A stretch of DNA of 64,000 nucleotides from CAXBNB01 sp040151475 (GTDB taxonomy: Bacteria; Bacteroidota; Bacteroidia; Cytophagales; Cyclobacteriaceae): NCBI RefSeq assembly GCF_040151475.1, contig NZ_JBDKWG010000102.1, forward strand, positions 1 to 64,000, read 5' to 3'. The position numbers and the translations under genes were made by a program. Shown piece by piece: positions 15,621 through 23,738 of the stretch (its first letter is position 1; the number at the start of each line of letters is the position of its first letter). A model generated the notes under the pieces. The model was given only the letters and a program-made list of their open reading frames with translations. It made no database searches and was not told where the DNA came from.

Positions 15621-17186
15621 TTACTTGGCATAACTGACCGATCTCATTTCCCGGATCACAGTTACTTTAATCTGCCCCGGATATTGCATATCAGTTTCTA
15701 TTTTTTGAGAAATCTGGAATGACAAATCACCTGCTACCTGATCGGTTACATTATCAGCATCTACCAACACACGTAACTCTCTTCCTGCCTGGATCGCATA
15801 ACACTTATGTACTCCATCAAAACTCAATGCCAAAGCTTCCAGGTCTTTCAATCGCTTGATGTAAGATTCCATAATCTCCCTTCTTGCTCCCGGCCTTGCG
15901 CCTGAAATGGCATCACAGGTCTGAATGATTGGAGATATCATAGAAGTCATTTCAATCTCATCATGGTGAGCACCGATCGCATTACATACTTCTTTGTTTT
16001 CCTTGTATTTCATTGCCAGCTCCATTCCCAAAATAGCATGTGGCAATTCCGGTTCCTCAGGCCACACCTTACCAATATCGTGAAGTAGTCCGGCTCTTTT
16101 AGCAAGCTTGGCATTTAAACCTAATTCGGCAGCTAGTGTAGCACATAGATGGGCTACCTCTCTGGAATGTTGCAGTAAGTTCTGACCGTATGAAGACCTG
16201 AATCTCATCCTACCAACCATTTTGATCAGTTCAGGGTGTAACCCGTGAATTCCCAAATCGATCACGGTACGTTCGCCTATCTCTACTATTTCTTCTTCTA
16301 TATTTTTAGTGGTTTTCGCTACTATTTCTTCTATTCTCGCCGGATGAATTCTACCATCTGTCACAAGCCTGTGCAGCGACAATCTGGCTACTTCTCTCCT
16401 AACAGGATCAAAACCAGAAATAATGATCGCTTCAGGAGTATCATCTACGATAATCTCCACACCTGTAGCTGCCTCCAGTGCCCGAATATTCCTGCCTTCC
16501 CGTCCAATGATCTTTCCTTTCACATCGTCACTTTCTATATTGAAAATTGATACACAATTTTCAATGGCGTGCTCTGTGGCCGTTCTTTGAATGGTTTGTA
16601 TTACTATCTTTTTGGCCTCTTTGGTAGAGGTCAGTTTTGCTTCTTCGATAATTTCTTTGATGTGAGAAGACGCCTTGGTTCTTGCTTCGTCTTCCAATGC
16701 CGTCTTGATTTGTTCAATGGCCTCATCTGCAGTTAAGTTTGCAATTTTTTCCAAAGCGGAAACCTGCTGACTCTTTGCTTTATCCAGTTCTTCCTTTTTT
16801 CTCTTCACTATTTCCAGTTGAGCGGTCAGGTTTTCTCTTTCCGATTCCAACTCGGCTTCCATTCTCTTATTTCTTTCAATCTGCTTAGACAACTGAGAAT
16901 CCCTTTGTTTCAACTTATTCTCGTTTGTTAGAATCTGGCTCTTTTTTCTATTGACTTCTTCTTCAAATTCCGATTTCATTTTCAGGAATTTCTCCTTGGC
17001 TTCAATCACCTTCTCCTTCTTGATATTTTCAGAGTTCAATTCAGCCTCTTTGATAATGCTTTTAGCCTTATCTTCAGCCTCTTCCAACACTTTCTTATTG
17101 GAGCTTTTTACAAAAAATTTAGTAATTAGAGCACCTGCTACGAGACCCACTACCAGAAATATTAATTGATATGTTATACCATCCAT
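15621..17186 (-). CDS. rny: Ribonuclease Y
   Basis: A 521-residue membrane-anchored endoribonuclease that starts mRNA decay. It has a single N-terminal span (QLIFLVVGLVAGALITKFF, about 7-25), a long charged coiled coil (about 30-190), a KH RNA-binding domain (KGKIIGREGRNIRALE, about 220-260) and an HD metal-dependent catalytic domain (LLHDIGK, about residue 367). Length matches the B. subtilis enzyme (about 520). It follows zapA and its upstream coiled-coil gene in the same direction after a 174-nt gap and is closed by a strong terminator. Confidence 0.96.
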   Translation of the reverse strand: MDGITYQLIFLVVGLVAGALITKFFVKSSNKKVLEEAEDKAKSIIKEAELNSENIKKEKVIEAKEKFLKMKSEFEEEVNRKKSQILTNENKLKQRDSQLSKQIERNKRMEAELESERENLTAQLEIVKRKKEELDKAKSQQVSALEKIANLTADEAIEQIKTALEDEARTKASSHIKEIIEEAKLTSTKEAKKIVIQTIQRTATEHAIENCVSIFNIESDDVKGKIIGREGRNIRALEAATGVEIIVDDTPEAIIISGFDPVRREVARLSLHRLVTDGRIHPARIEEIVAKTTKNIEEEIVEIGERTVIDLGIHGLHPELIKMVGRMRFRSSYGQNLLQHSREVAHLCATLAAELGLNAKLAKRAGLLHDIGKVWPEEPELPHAILGMELAMKYKENKEVCNAIGAHHDEIEMTSMISPIIQTCDAISGARPGARREIMESYIKRLKDLEALALSFDGVHKCYAIQAGRELRVLVDADNVTDQVAGDLSFQISQKIETDMQYPGQIKVTVIREMRSVSYAK

Positions 17187-17360
17187 GATGTATTATATAT
17201 AGTTATAGTTACCACGGTTAGCGTATGAAAGGGTAATTATCAGAATAGAAAGCTTTTAAATGATGTCCAACAAAATACAATCTCAGATTGAGAGTCTAAT
17301 TCAACCTTTTCCAAATTAACGGATCAGGTACATTTTATTTTGCATCAATAGATAGGTGAA

Positions 17361-17645
17361 CTATATTTCGCTCGATATGAGCTTATTCAATTTAGATACT
17401 TGATCCAGAGCAACCTCATCAGTATTTTGCCGAATTTCCACAGACTGAAGTTTTTCAACAAAACAATCTATAGTAGTCATAGCCAAAAGGTCTTGAAAAT
17501 CATCAATTCCAAATTGATCCTGATAAGATTTTATTTTTTCATTTATTTTTTTTCCAGCTTGTCTTAAAACCAATTCATCTTCGGCCTTAACCTTCATTGG
17601 GTATTCTCTGTTTCCTATCTTAATTTTTATTGAAAGTTCGTTCAT
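17361..17645 (-). CDS. zapA: Cell division protein ZapA
   Basis: A 94-residue protein with the ZapA fold: an N-terminal beta part (SIKIKIGNREYPMKVKAEDE) followed by helices that form the tetramer coiled coil (LRQAGKKINEKIKSYQ onward). ZapA bundles FtsZ filaments at mid-cell. It lies 13 nt after a small coiled-coil gene that follows pheT, the order commonly seen in Bacteroidota, so the three are probably co-transcribed. Confidence 0.88.
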   Translation of the reverse strand: MNELSIKIKIGNREYPMKVKAEDELVLRQAGKKINEKIKSYQDQFGIDDFQDLLAMTTIDCFVEKLQSVEIRQNTDEVALDQVSKLNKLISSEI

Positions 17646-17658
17646 TGAGCTTAAAAGT

Positions 17659-17955
17659 CTATTCGCTCAACTGAGCAATGCACTTATCAACTTCTTTAAT
17701 ATATTCATCTATCACTTCAACTAACTCTGTAGTGTTTCCTTCATCCACTACCATGCCATTCACAATTTTACTTATTTTATCTTGATTTTGGAAATCAACC
17801 AAAACGGTTTCTTTCACTTTTATAACTTCTCTTAATTCTTGATTTTCTTTTTTCAGGGTCTGTACTCCCTCTTTCAGCTTTTTATGTTCATTCAGAAGCA
17901 AAATTAATTTCCTTTCGAGGTTGTTTAATTCTGAGCGCAAAGGATTGTCAGTCAT
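17659..17955 (-). CDS. Small coiled-coil protein, possible division partner
   Basis: A 98-residue, mostly helical protein with a strong coiled coil at about residues 5-50 (heptad Leu/Ile with Lys/Glu). The C-terminal VIDEYIKEVDKCIAQLSE end is typical of the small gene found before zapA in Bacteroidota. Size and structure recall ZapB but similarity is only general. It sits 2 nt after pheT and 13 nt before zapA, so it is clearly in their operon. A role with ZapA at the division site is inferred from position. Confidence 0.7.
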   Translation of the reverse strand: MTDNPLRSELNNLERKLILLLNEHKKLKEGVQTLKKENQELREVIKVKETVLVDFQNQDKISKIVNGMVVDEGNTTELVEVIDEYIKEVDKCIAQLSE

Positions 17956-17957
17956 TT

Positions 17958-20372
17958 TTATTTTCTAATTATTGCCCCTAAATTTTCTTCAAAACTTCTT
18001 ATCAACCCACTCATCACCTTGTCAATTTGCTTGTCATTAAGTGTTTTGAATTCATCCTGTAATATAAAACTTAATGCGTAAGATTTTTTATTCTCTCCAA
18101 TATTTTCTCCCTGATAAACACTAAAAACATTAATTCTCTTCAGTAACTTTTTATTTTCTTTTAGTGCCAGTTTTTTTATTTGGTTAAAAGTCACATTTTT
18201 TTCAATTACCAAAGACAAATCTCTCCTTACCTCTGGAAATTTTGACACGGGCTTATACAGTAATTTTTTACCTGAAAATTGCAACAAAGCATTCCAATTG
18301 ATATCAGCAAAAAACACCGGTTGACTGACATCTGTCGCTTTCAGAAAGCTACCTTTTAGCTGACCAACTGAAGCCAGACATTTACCATTAACAGACAAAT
18401 CCAATCCATATTCAAAGGATTGATTAGCAGCAGGCTCAGAATCTATTTCACCTATATTGAAGCAATTCAATACTTTATAAACTACGACTGACAAATCGTG
18501 AAATTCTACCTGAGCAACATCTGACCTCCAGTGTTCATCTGATTGATTTCCGGTAATGAAAAGAGCCAGGTGATTGTCATCTTTATAAGTTCCTTCAGTA
18601 AAATTATATGTCCTTCCAAATTCAAAGAACTTCAGGTTCTTCTGCTTTCTGTTGACATTGTATTTGATCACTTCAAGTCCTGAAAAAATCAACGACTGCC
18701 TCATGACGCCCAGTTCTTCACTCAGTTTATTGAGGATCATAACATTTTCTTCTGAATTCCAAATTCCGGATTTCTCCACATATTCCGGATTGGTCAGGGA
18801 ATTTGTAAGTATTTCATTGTAGCCTATAGAAGACAATAGCAAGGTGACTTTTTCCTGAATCTTGTCTCTGTCAGGTGATGGAAAATCAGCCAGAAAATCT
18901 GTTCCATAGCTTTCTTCCAACTCAATGTTGTTATACCCATAAATCCTGAGAATTTCTTCAATCACGTCTGCCTCACGCTGTACATCTACACGATAAGGTG
19001 GTATTGAACAACTGAATCCCTCCTCTGTTTCATTGGAAACGATGATATCCAGATCAGTAAGTATTTCTTTTATTCTATCATGTGCTATCTCTTTCCCGAT
19101 CAGTCTGTCAACGTTTTTGTATTTCACTGTCACCTCAAAATTCAAAATCGGATTTGGATATACATCAACTATATCTGAAGAAATCTCACCTCCGGCTACT
19201 TTCTGGATCAGCAAAGTACAAGCCTTCAGTGCTAAAACAGTCATGTTAGGATCCGTTCCTCTTTCGAACCTAAAAGAAGCATCTGTTTTCAACCCATGAA
19301 ACATGGATGTCTTTCTCACAAAATCTGGAGAAAAATATGCTGACTCCAAAAATATAGAGGTCGTTGTGTCTTTTACTCCTGACCTGGCTCCTCCAAACAC
19401 TCCGGCAATGCACATGCCTTCTGATTCATTGCAAATCATCAAATCATCGGCTGACAATTTTCTCTCCACATTGTCGAGGGTAACGAAAGGAGTATCCTTT
19501 GGCAGAGTTTTCACCACCACCTTATTTCCTTTGATTTCATCCTTATCGAATGCGTGTAGAGGCTGGCCAAGAGAATGAAGTATGTAATTGGTGCTGTCCA
19601 CTACGTTATTGATAGGAGCAAGGCCAATGCTTTTCAGCCGATGTTGCAGCCAATCCGGTGAAGGTTTGACAGTAAGGTTCGAAATCGTTACCCCACTATA
19701 CCTGGGACAAGCCTCTGCATCTTCGACAATTACTTCTATCGGATTTGAAGTATTGTCAACCATAAAATCAGAAACATCTACTTGTTTTATTTTTCTTCTG
19801 TAAGCCGCTTTCAAATCTCTGGCCACTCCAAAATGAGAAGCTCCGTCTGCCCGGTTTGGCGTAAGGCCAATTTCAAATACGGTATCATCTTCTAAATTGA
19901 AATAAGCTGCTGCTGGTGTACCATTTTTTAGTTTGGTATCCAGTACCATAATGCCATCGTGCGAAGCTCCCAGTCCCAACTCATCTTCAGCACAAATCAT
20001 CCCCTGAGAAGACACGCCTCTTATTTTAGCTTTTTTGATCGTAAATGGTTCAGCCCCTTCCGGATAAAGGATGCAATTGAGGGTGGCAACCAGCACCTTT
20101 TGTCCGGCTGCTACATTAGGCGCACCACACACTATTTGCGACGGTTCTTCAGCTCCAATATCTACAGTAGTTATTTTCAGTTTATCAGCATCAGGATGTT
20201 TCTCACATGTCAGTACTTCACCGATCACCACACCTTCCAATCCTCCTTTTATCTGCTGGTATGTTTCCAGTCCTTCTACTTCCAATCCTGTAGCAGTAAG
20301 TACTGCTGCTACTTCCTCAGGACTTTCGTCTAAAGAAATATAGTCTTTTAACCAGTTTAATGAAATTTTCAT
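17958..20372 (-). CDS. pheT: Phenylalanyl-tRNA synthetase beta subunit
   Basis: An 804-residue beta chain of the heterotetrameric enzyme that charges tRNA-Phe. An N-terminal tRNA-binding OB fold (about 40-150, VVIGEVLTCEKHPDADKLKI), the B3/B4 editing region (about 215-400), the B5 domain (about 405-480) and a catalytic-like core are visible. The C-terminal anticodon-binding domain (about 710-804) has KFPEVRRDLSLVI. The alpha subunit gene is not adjacent, as in many Bacteroidota. It leads the pheT - coiled-coil - zapA run. Confidence 0.97.
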   Translation of the reverse strand: MKISLNWLKDYISLDESPEEVAAVLTATGLEVEGLETYQQIKGGLEGVVIGEVLTCEKHPDADKLKITTVDIGAEEPSQIVCGAPNVAAGQKVLVATLNCILYPEGAEPFTIKKAKIRGVSSQGMICAEDELGLGASHDGIMVLDTKLKNGTPAAAYFNLEDDTVFEIGLTPNRADGASHFGVARDLKAAYRRKIKQVDVSDFMVDNTSNPIEVIVEDAEACPRYSGVTISNLTVKPSPDWLQHRLKSIGLAPINNVVDSTNYILHSLGQPLHAFDKDEIKGNKVVVKTLPKDTPFVTLDNVERKLSADDLMICNESEGMCIAGVFGGARSGVKDTTTSIFLESAYFSPDFVRKTSMFHGLKTDASFRFERGTDPNMTVLALKACTLLIQKVAGGEISSDIVDVYPNPILNFEVTVKYKNVDRLIGKEIAHDRIKEILTDLDIIVSNETEEGFSCSIPPYRVDVQREADVIEEILRIYGYNNIELEESYGTDFLADFPSPDRDKIQEKVTLLLSSIGYNEILTNSLTNPEYVEKSGIWNSEENVMILNKLSEELGVMRQSLIFSGLEVIKYNVNRKQKNLKFFEFGRTYNFTEGTYKDDNHLALFITGNQSDEHWRSDVAQVEFHDLSVVVYKVLNCFNIGEIDSEPAANQSFEYGLDLSVNGKCLASVGQLKGSFLKATDVSQPVFFADINWNALLQFSGKKLLYKPVSKFPEVRRDLSLVIEKNVTFNQIKKLALKENKKLLKRINVFSVYQGENIGENKKSYALSFILQDEFKTLNDKQIDKVMSGLIRSFEENLGAIIRK

Positions 20373-20664
20373 TTTCTTCTATTGTCTCAAAAAGGTGCTC
20401 TGCACCCAATCTATTCTTTTGAAAGTTTTGTTTGAAGGCTATGGCAATACATTGACAATTTGTATCCATCCATTTATCCCAAACAAGCTGCAAAACTACA
20501 CATTTAGCATTGAGTACAAAATGTTGATTAGAATGTATTTGAGAGAGGTGTAGTAAACAAATCCGGGAAGGTGAAAAACTGTGGATTTGAAGAAATATTT
20601 AGATGACTTTGAGTTAGGTAATAATGATCGGACAAGAGTGTTTCTCTTGCCCAACCATCGGAGT

Positions 20665-21126
20665 TTATCCAAATTGTCCTATTTTATAATTACCGGGAAT
20701 TGTTTTGAAAACTTTGTTGATCCTGTTCCAGGTATTGATATTTGTAATGGCCACAGTCAAAACAGCTATTTCCTTTTTTGAATAGAACTGTGTCAACTGA
20801 GCATATAAATCATCTTCTACATCCTGATGATTAGCATTGGTAAGCACCTCCGCAAAGTTGAGTGTGGTTTTCTCCTGATCTGAATAAAACGGACAGTCTC
20901 TCCATGCAACTACTGAATGCAACCGAAGTTCACTTTCACCTAAATTGACTGCCTCCTGATGGTGCATATCCAGACAAAAAGCACAGCCATTAATCTGGGA
21001 CACTCTGTATTTTACCAGTTCCAAAAGTTTTTTATCAAACCCTGATGAATGCAGGTACACTTCTGTTTTGTTGACTCCTGCCAATAAACCCGAGTCCAGT
21101 TCCTGATAAGAAATTCTCTCTTTCAT
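20665..21126 (-). CDS. Carboxymuconolactone decarboxylase/AhpD-like protein (ECF41 partner)
   Basis: A 153-residue AhpD-like protein with the redox motif C48-A-F-C51 and H55 in NGCAFCLDMHHQEA, shared by alkylhydroperoxidase-type members. Such proteins probably reduce peroxides or other small molecules; the substrate is unknown. It lies 69 nt downstream of an ECF41-type sigma factor gene in the same direction. It has its own TGTCACA-N16-TGTC promoter, identical in layout to the one before the sigma gene. This matches the known pairing of ECF41 sigma factors with a carboxymuconolactone-decarboxylase, oxidoreductase or epimerase target gene. Confidence 0.9.
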   Translation of the reverse strand: MKERISYQELDSGLLAGVNKTEVYLHSSGFDKKLLELVKYRVSQINGCAFCLDMHHQEAVNLGESELRLHSVVAWRDCPFYSDQEKTTLNFAEVLTNANHQDVEDDLYAQLTQFYSKKEIAVLTVAITNINTWNRINKVFKTIPGNYKIGQFG

Positions 21127-21167
21127 GTTTTTGTTTTTTTAGTTTTAAAAATCAATTTCAACTCGAA

Positions 21168-21194
21168 GACACAAAAGCCTGAAAGTATGTGACA
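21168..21194 (-). promoter_or_regulatory. ECF41-type promoter before the AhpD-like gene
   Basis: On the minus strand TGTCACA (21194-21188), 16 nt, then TGTC (21171-21168), starting 1 nt after the sigma gene's stop codon. The -35 motif is the published ECF41 motif; the -10 differs from the usual CGTC in one base. Confidence 0.75.
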
Positions 21195-21195
21195 A

Positions 21196-22041
21196 TCAGT
21201 AATTATTTTCTTTACGAAGTGCATTCAGCTTCACAGGATCGAGTATCACGTGAATGCTTTTTATTTTGAAAGGATCATCTTGAAATTCAAAAACCTGACA
21301 AATCATTAGTTTATCCCTATAATAAGACAACAAAGCAGGCTGATGGTTGACTACTGATGGTTTGATTGTATAATTGGTTTGATACTTATGGAAAGCAAAT
21401 ACAATAAGATCAGTTACCTCTTCAAAACCCTGACAATAATGTTTAAGGACTTTCACTTTATTTCCACCATCGGCATTGTATTCTATATCTACCGCCAATA
21501 AGTCATGTAGTGTACTAAGATTTTTACCAATTACGGCCGCAGTAAAACGTTCTATAAATTCAAAATGATCCGACGAGGGTGTGAGTACCGTCTTCTTTTT
21601 TTGTTGCACTTTTTGGTGTGCTCTGCTCAGTAATTTTCTGGAATTATCTACTGAAACAGACAACACCTCTGCAATTTCCTGATGGCTATAGGCAAATGCT
21701 TCTTTGAGAATAAATACCGCTCTTTCTTTGGTACCCAGACGCTCAAGCAGATGCAGCATGGAGTAAGAAACCATCTCCCGCAACTCAACACTCAAATCTG
21801 CTTTTTCGGTAGATATTGGTTCTGGTAACCAACTGTCATTTTGCTCGAAACGTTTCTTCTGTCTCTTGGCATTGATCGACTGATTAACTACTCCTTTGAT
21901 CAAATAGTTTTTTTCATTTTCCGGGGTTATGCCCTTATCAGTATATTTCAACAATACATCCTGAATGGCATCTCTGGCGTCTTCTGCCGACCCCAGTATA
22001 TTATAGGCATAAGGAAATAGTATGTTTTGGTAGTCCTTCAT
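21196..22041 (-). CDS. ECF41-type sigma factor with fused SnoaL-like domain
   Basis: A 281-residue extracytoplasmic-function sigma factor: region 2 at about 5-65 (YAYNILGSAEDARDAIQDVLLKY), region 4 at about 90-145 (LGTKERAVFILKEAFAYSHQEIAEVL) and a C-terminal SnoaL-like domain (about 160-280) that replaces an anti-sigma factor. Three signatures of the ECF41 group are present: WLPEP (71-75), DGGNK (191-195) and DPVKL (268-272, for NPDKL). I chose the ATG at 22041; a TTG 12 nt upstream is also in frame. Its own promoter matches that of the next gene, so it should be autoregulated. The C-terminal domain probably senses a ligand. Confidence 0.92.
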   Translation of the reverse strand: MKDYQNILFPYAYNILGSAEDARDAIQDVLLKYTDKGITPENEKNYLIKGVVNQSINAKRQKKRFEQNDSWLPEPISTEKADLSVELREMVSYSMLHLLERLGTKERAVFILKEAFAYSHQEIAEVLSVSVDNSRKLLSRAHQKVQQKKKTVLTPSSDHFEFIERFTAAVIGKNLSTLHDLLAVDIEYNADGGNKVKVLKHYCQGFEEVTDLIVFAFHKYQTNYTIKPSVVNHQPALLSYYRDKLMICQVFEFQDDPFKIKSIHVILDPVKLNALRKENNY

Positions 22042-22071
22042 CTGTATCAACAATATTAGTGATTATATACA

Positions 22072-22098
22072 GACACAGCAAGGGGGTGGAGTGTGACA
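22072..22098 (-). promoter_or_regulatory. ECF41-type promoter before the sigma gene
   Basis: On the minus strand TGTCACA (22098-22092), 16 nt, then TGTC (22075-22072), 31 nt before the sigma start codon. The layout is identical to the promoter of the downstream partner gene, which points to autoregulation. Confidence 0.75.
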
Positions 22099-22119
22099 TA
22101 TCTAGTCTTGTCTCATTTA

Positions 22120-23574
22120 CTACAATCCTGTGAGGTCAGAATCAATGGTCACGTTTCCTTCTCCTTTATTTACTATGGCCTTAAAATTATCAGAGATTTC
22201 TGTGTTATTAGAAGTGTTAAGAATGATCTCTTTGCCAGGAACCTGGTTCTCTAAAAAATTCATTTCACCAGTAGCATTTAAAACATTGCCATAAAAATTA
22301 ATATGTGTCTTCATGTAATCTGGAACGGCTCCCTTTTTACCATGAAAAAGCATGCCCGAATTTCTCAAGCTTGAGTTCGTAATAGTGAATACATCTACTG
22401 GGGTATTCACTTTTACGAAAGGAAGGATTCCATCATGAAGTACATTGATATTATCAAACAACATCTTTTTCTGCTGTGGAATTTCAGCTCCAGGATAATA
22501 AGATCGGCTCCAACTACTATTGTCAAAATGGATGGAAAATGTACTACGGGGCTTTTTCAGAAAAATGTCTCTAAAAACCACATTTCTTACTCCTGCGGTG
22601 TATTGTACATCATCCTGCATCATCACCCACCTGATGCCGTCCACCACTTTCGTGCCTTCTGTATGCGTTGGTTGGGTTTTCGTTACATAGTTTTTTTTAT
22701 CTGGCTTGCCATCTGAACCAATTCCATCAACCCGATAAATTCTACCATTACTGACCACTGCATCAGCATTTTGTAATTTCAAGCCTTCTTCCCAATCGAT
22801 CCATCCACCAGCTAGAATGCGACAGAAATACCCGACGATAGGTTGTCCTTCAAGGGGCAAATCGTAACAGTTTTCTATCACACCATTTTCAATCCAACCT
22901 ACTTCTGGATTGGAGGTCGCATAGTCGTGAGCATTTAAAGCTAGTGCATCATCCAAGGTCTGAAATACTGCATTCGAAATCCTGAATCGATTTCCTCGTC
23001 CAAGATGAATTCCATCTTTATCCCCTCTCAAAATGGTATCATCAATAATCAGGTCTTCGAACGTACAAACATGTACACTGAACTGAACTCCTTCTATATC
23101 ATAGCATCTAAAACCCTCTATTCTCAAATCCTTTACATAGAAAAAAGCGATTTGACCCCTAAGGCCAAAAATTTTATCGTACCGCTTAACCACTCCATTT
23201 ACACTTACATGAAGTCCCTTCACCGCAATATGCTCATCCCAAGTTCGGGTCAGCGCACCTTTGTTCAGAAGCACATGGGAAAAGGTTCCTTCTTCATCCA
23301 CCTTTTGAAGGATCACGCCCTTGCCAAATTCTATCGATGTATTGCTACCAATATAGGATGTACCGGCCACTTTGTAGGTACCTGGCTTGCTGACAATAAT
23401 GCTTCCTCCCTGATCCAAGGCTTTTTGTAACGCCTTTGCGTTGGCTACTCCTGTGGCATTTGGCGAAAAACCGTAATCCGCAGCATTGGTAAAGCTATCT
23501 CCCTGTGCATAGCTTCTAAGAAATGAAAATAGGATGAATGCAAGAAGCATTGTTCTTATATAGGTCTTTGACAT
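22120..23574 (-). CDS. GH28-like right-handed beta-helix protein (last gene of PUL 1)
   Basis: A 484-residue secreted protein: signal peptide ending SYAQ, then a pectate-lyase-3/GH28-type N-cap (ADYGFSPNATGVANAKALQKAL) and many beta-helix coils. GDKDGIHLG (D187) followed 21 residues later by TLDDALALN (D208-D209) mirrors the NTDG and DD catalytic motifs of GH28 polygalacturonases. The GHG motif expected after them is not seen, so the exact reaction is uncertain; a glycosidase or lyase acting on an acidic polysaccharide is likely. The start at 23574 gives a proper signal peptide; upstream in-frame ATGs do not. It follows susD by 165 nt, with a stem-loop between. Confidence 0.72.
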   Translation of the reverse strand: MSKTYIRTMLLAFILFSFLRSYAQGDSFTNAADYGFSPNATGVANAKALQKALDQGGSIIVSKPGTYKVAGTSYIGSNTSIEFGKGVILQKVDEEGTFSHVLLNKGALTRTWDEHIAVKGLHVSVNGVVKRYDKIFGLRGQIAFFYVKDLRIEGFRCYDIEGVQFSVHVCTFEDLIIDDTILRGDKDGIHLGRGNRFRISNAVFQTLDDALALNAHDYATSNPEVGWIENGVIENCYDLPLEGQPIVGYFCRILAGGWIDWEEGLKLQNADAVVSNGRIYRVDGIGSDGKPDKKNYVTKTQPTHTEGTKVVDGIRWVMMQDDVQYTAGVRNVVFRDIFLKKPRSTFSIHFDNSSWSRSYYPGAEIPQQKKMLFDNINVLHDGILPFVKVNTPVDVFTITNSSLRNSGMLFHGKKGAVPDYMKTHINFYGNVLNATGEMNFLENQVPGKEIILNTSNNTEISDNFKAIVNKGEGNVTIDSDLTGL

Positions 23575-23699
23575 CTTGTGGTCTTTAAAAAAATTGTTAT
23601 TTGATTGATTTGTGATCTCGAACTCAACCATGCAAGTCTGCATCGCAACCTTGCACAAAGCTTTGAAATCAGAGGTCTTGTTTTATGATTGCTTTTAAA

Positions 23700-23724
23700 A
23701 TGCCGTGGCATCCTGCCACGGCAT
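23700..23724 (-). terminator. Stem-loop between susD and the beta-helix gene
   Basis: Perfect 11-bp GC-rich stem (23700-23710/23714-23724) with a 3-nt loop, followed on the minus strand by TTTT. It lies 15 nt past the susD stop, so it may be a partial terminator or an mRNA-end stabiliser that sets a higher susCD level. Confidence 0.65.
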
Positions 23725-23738
23725 TAAGGTAAAATGAC

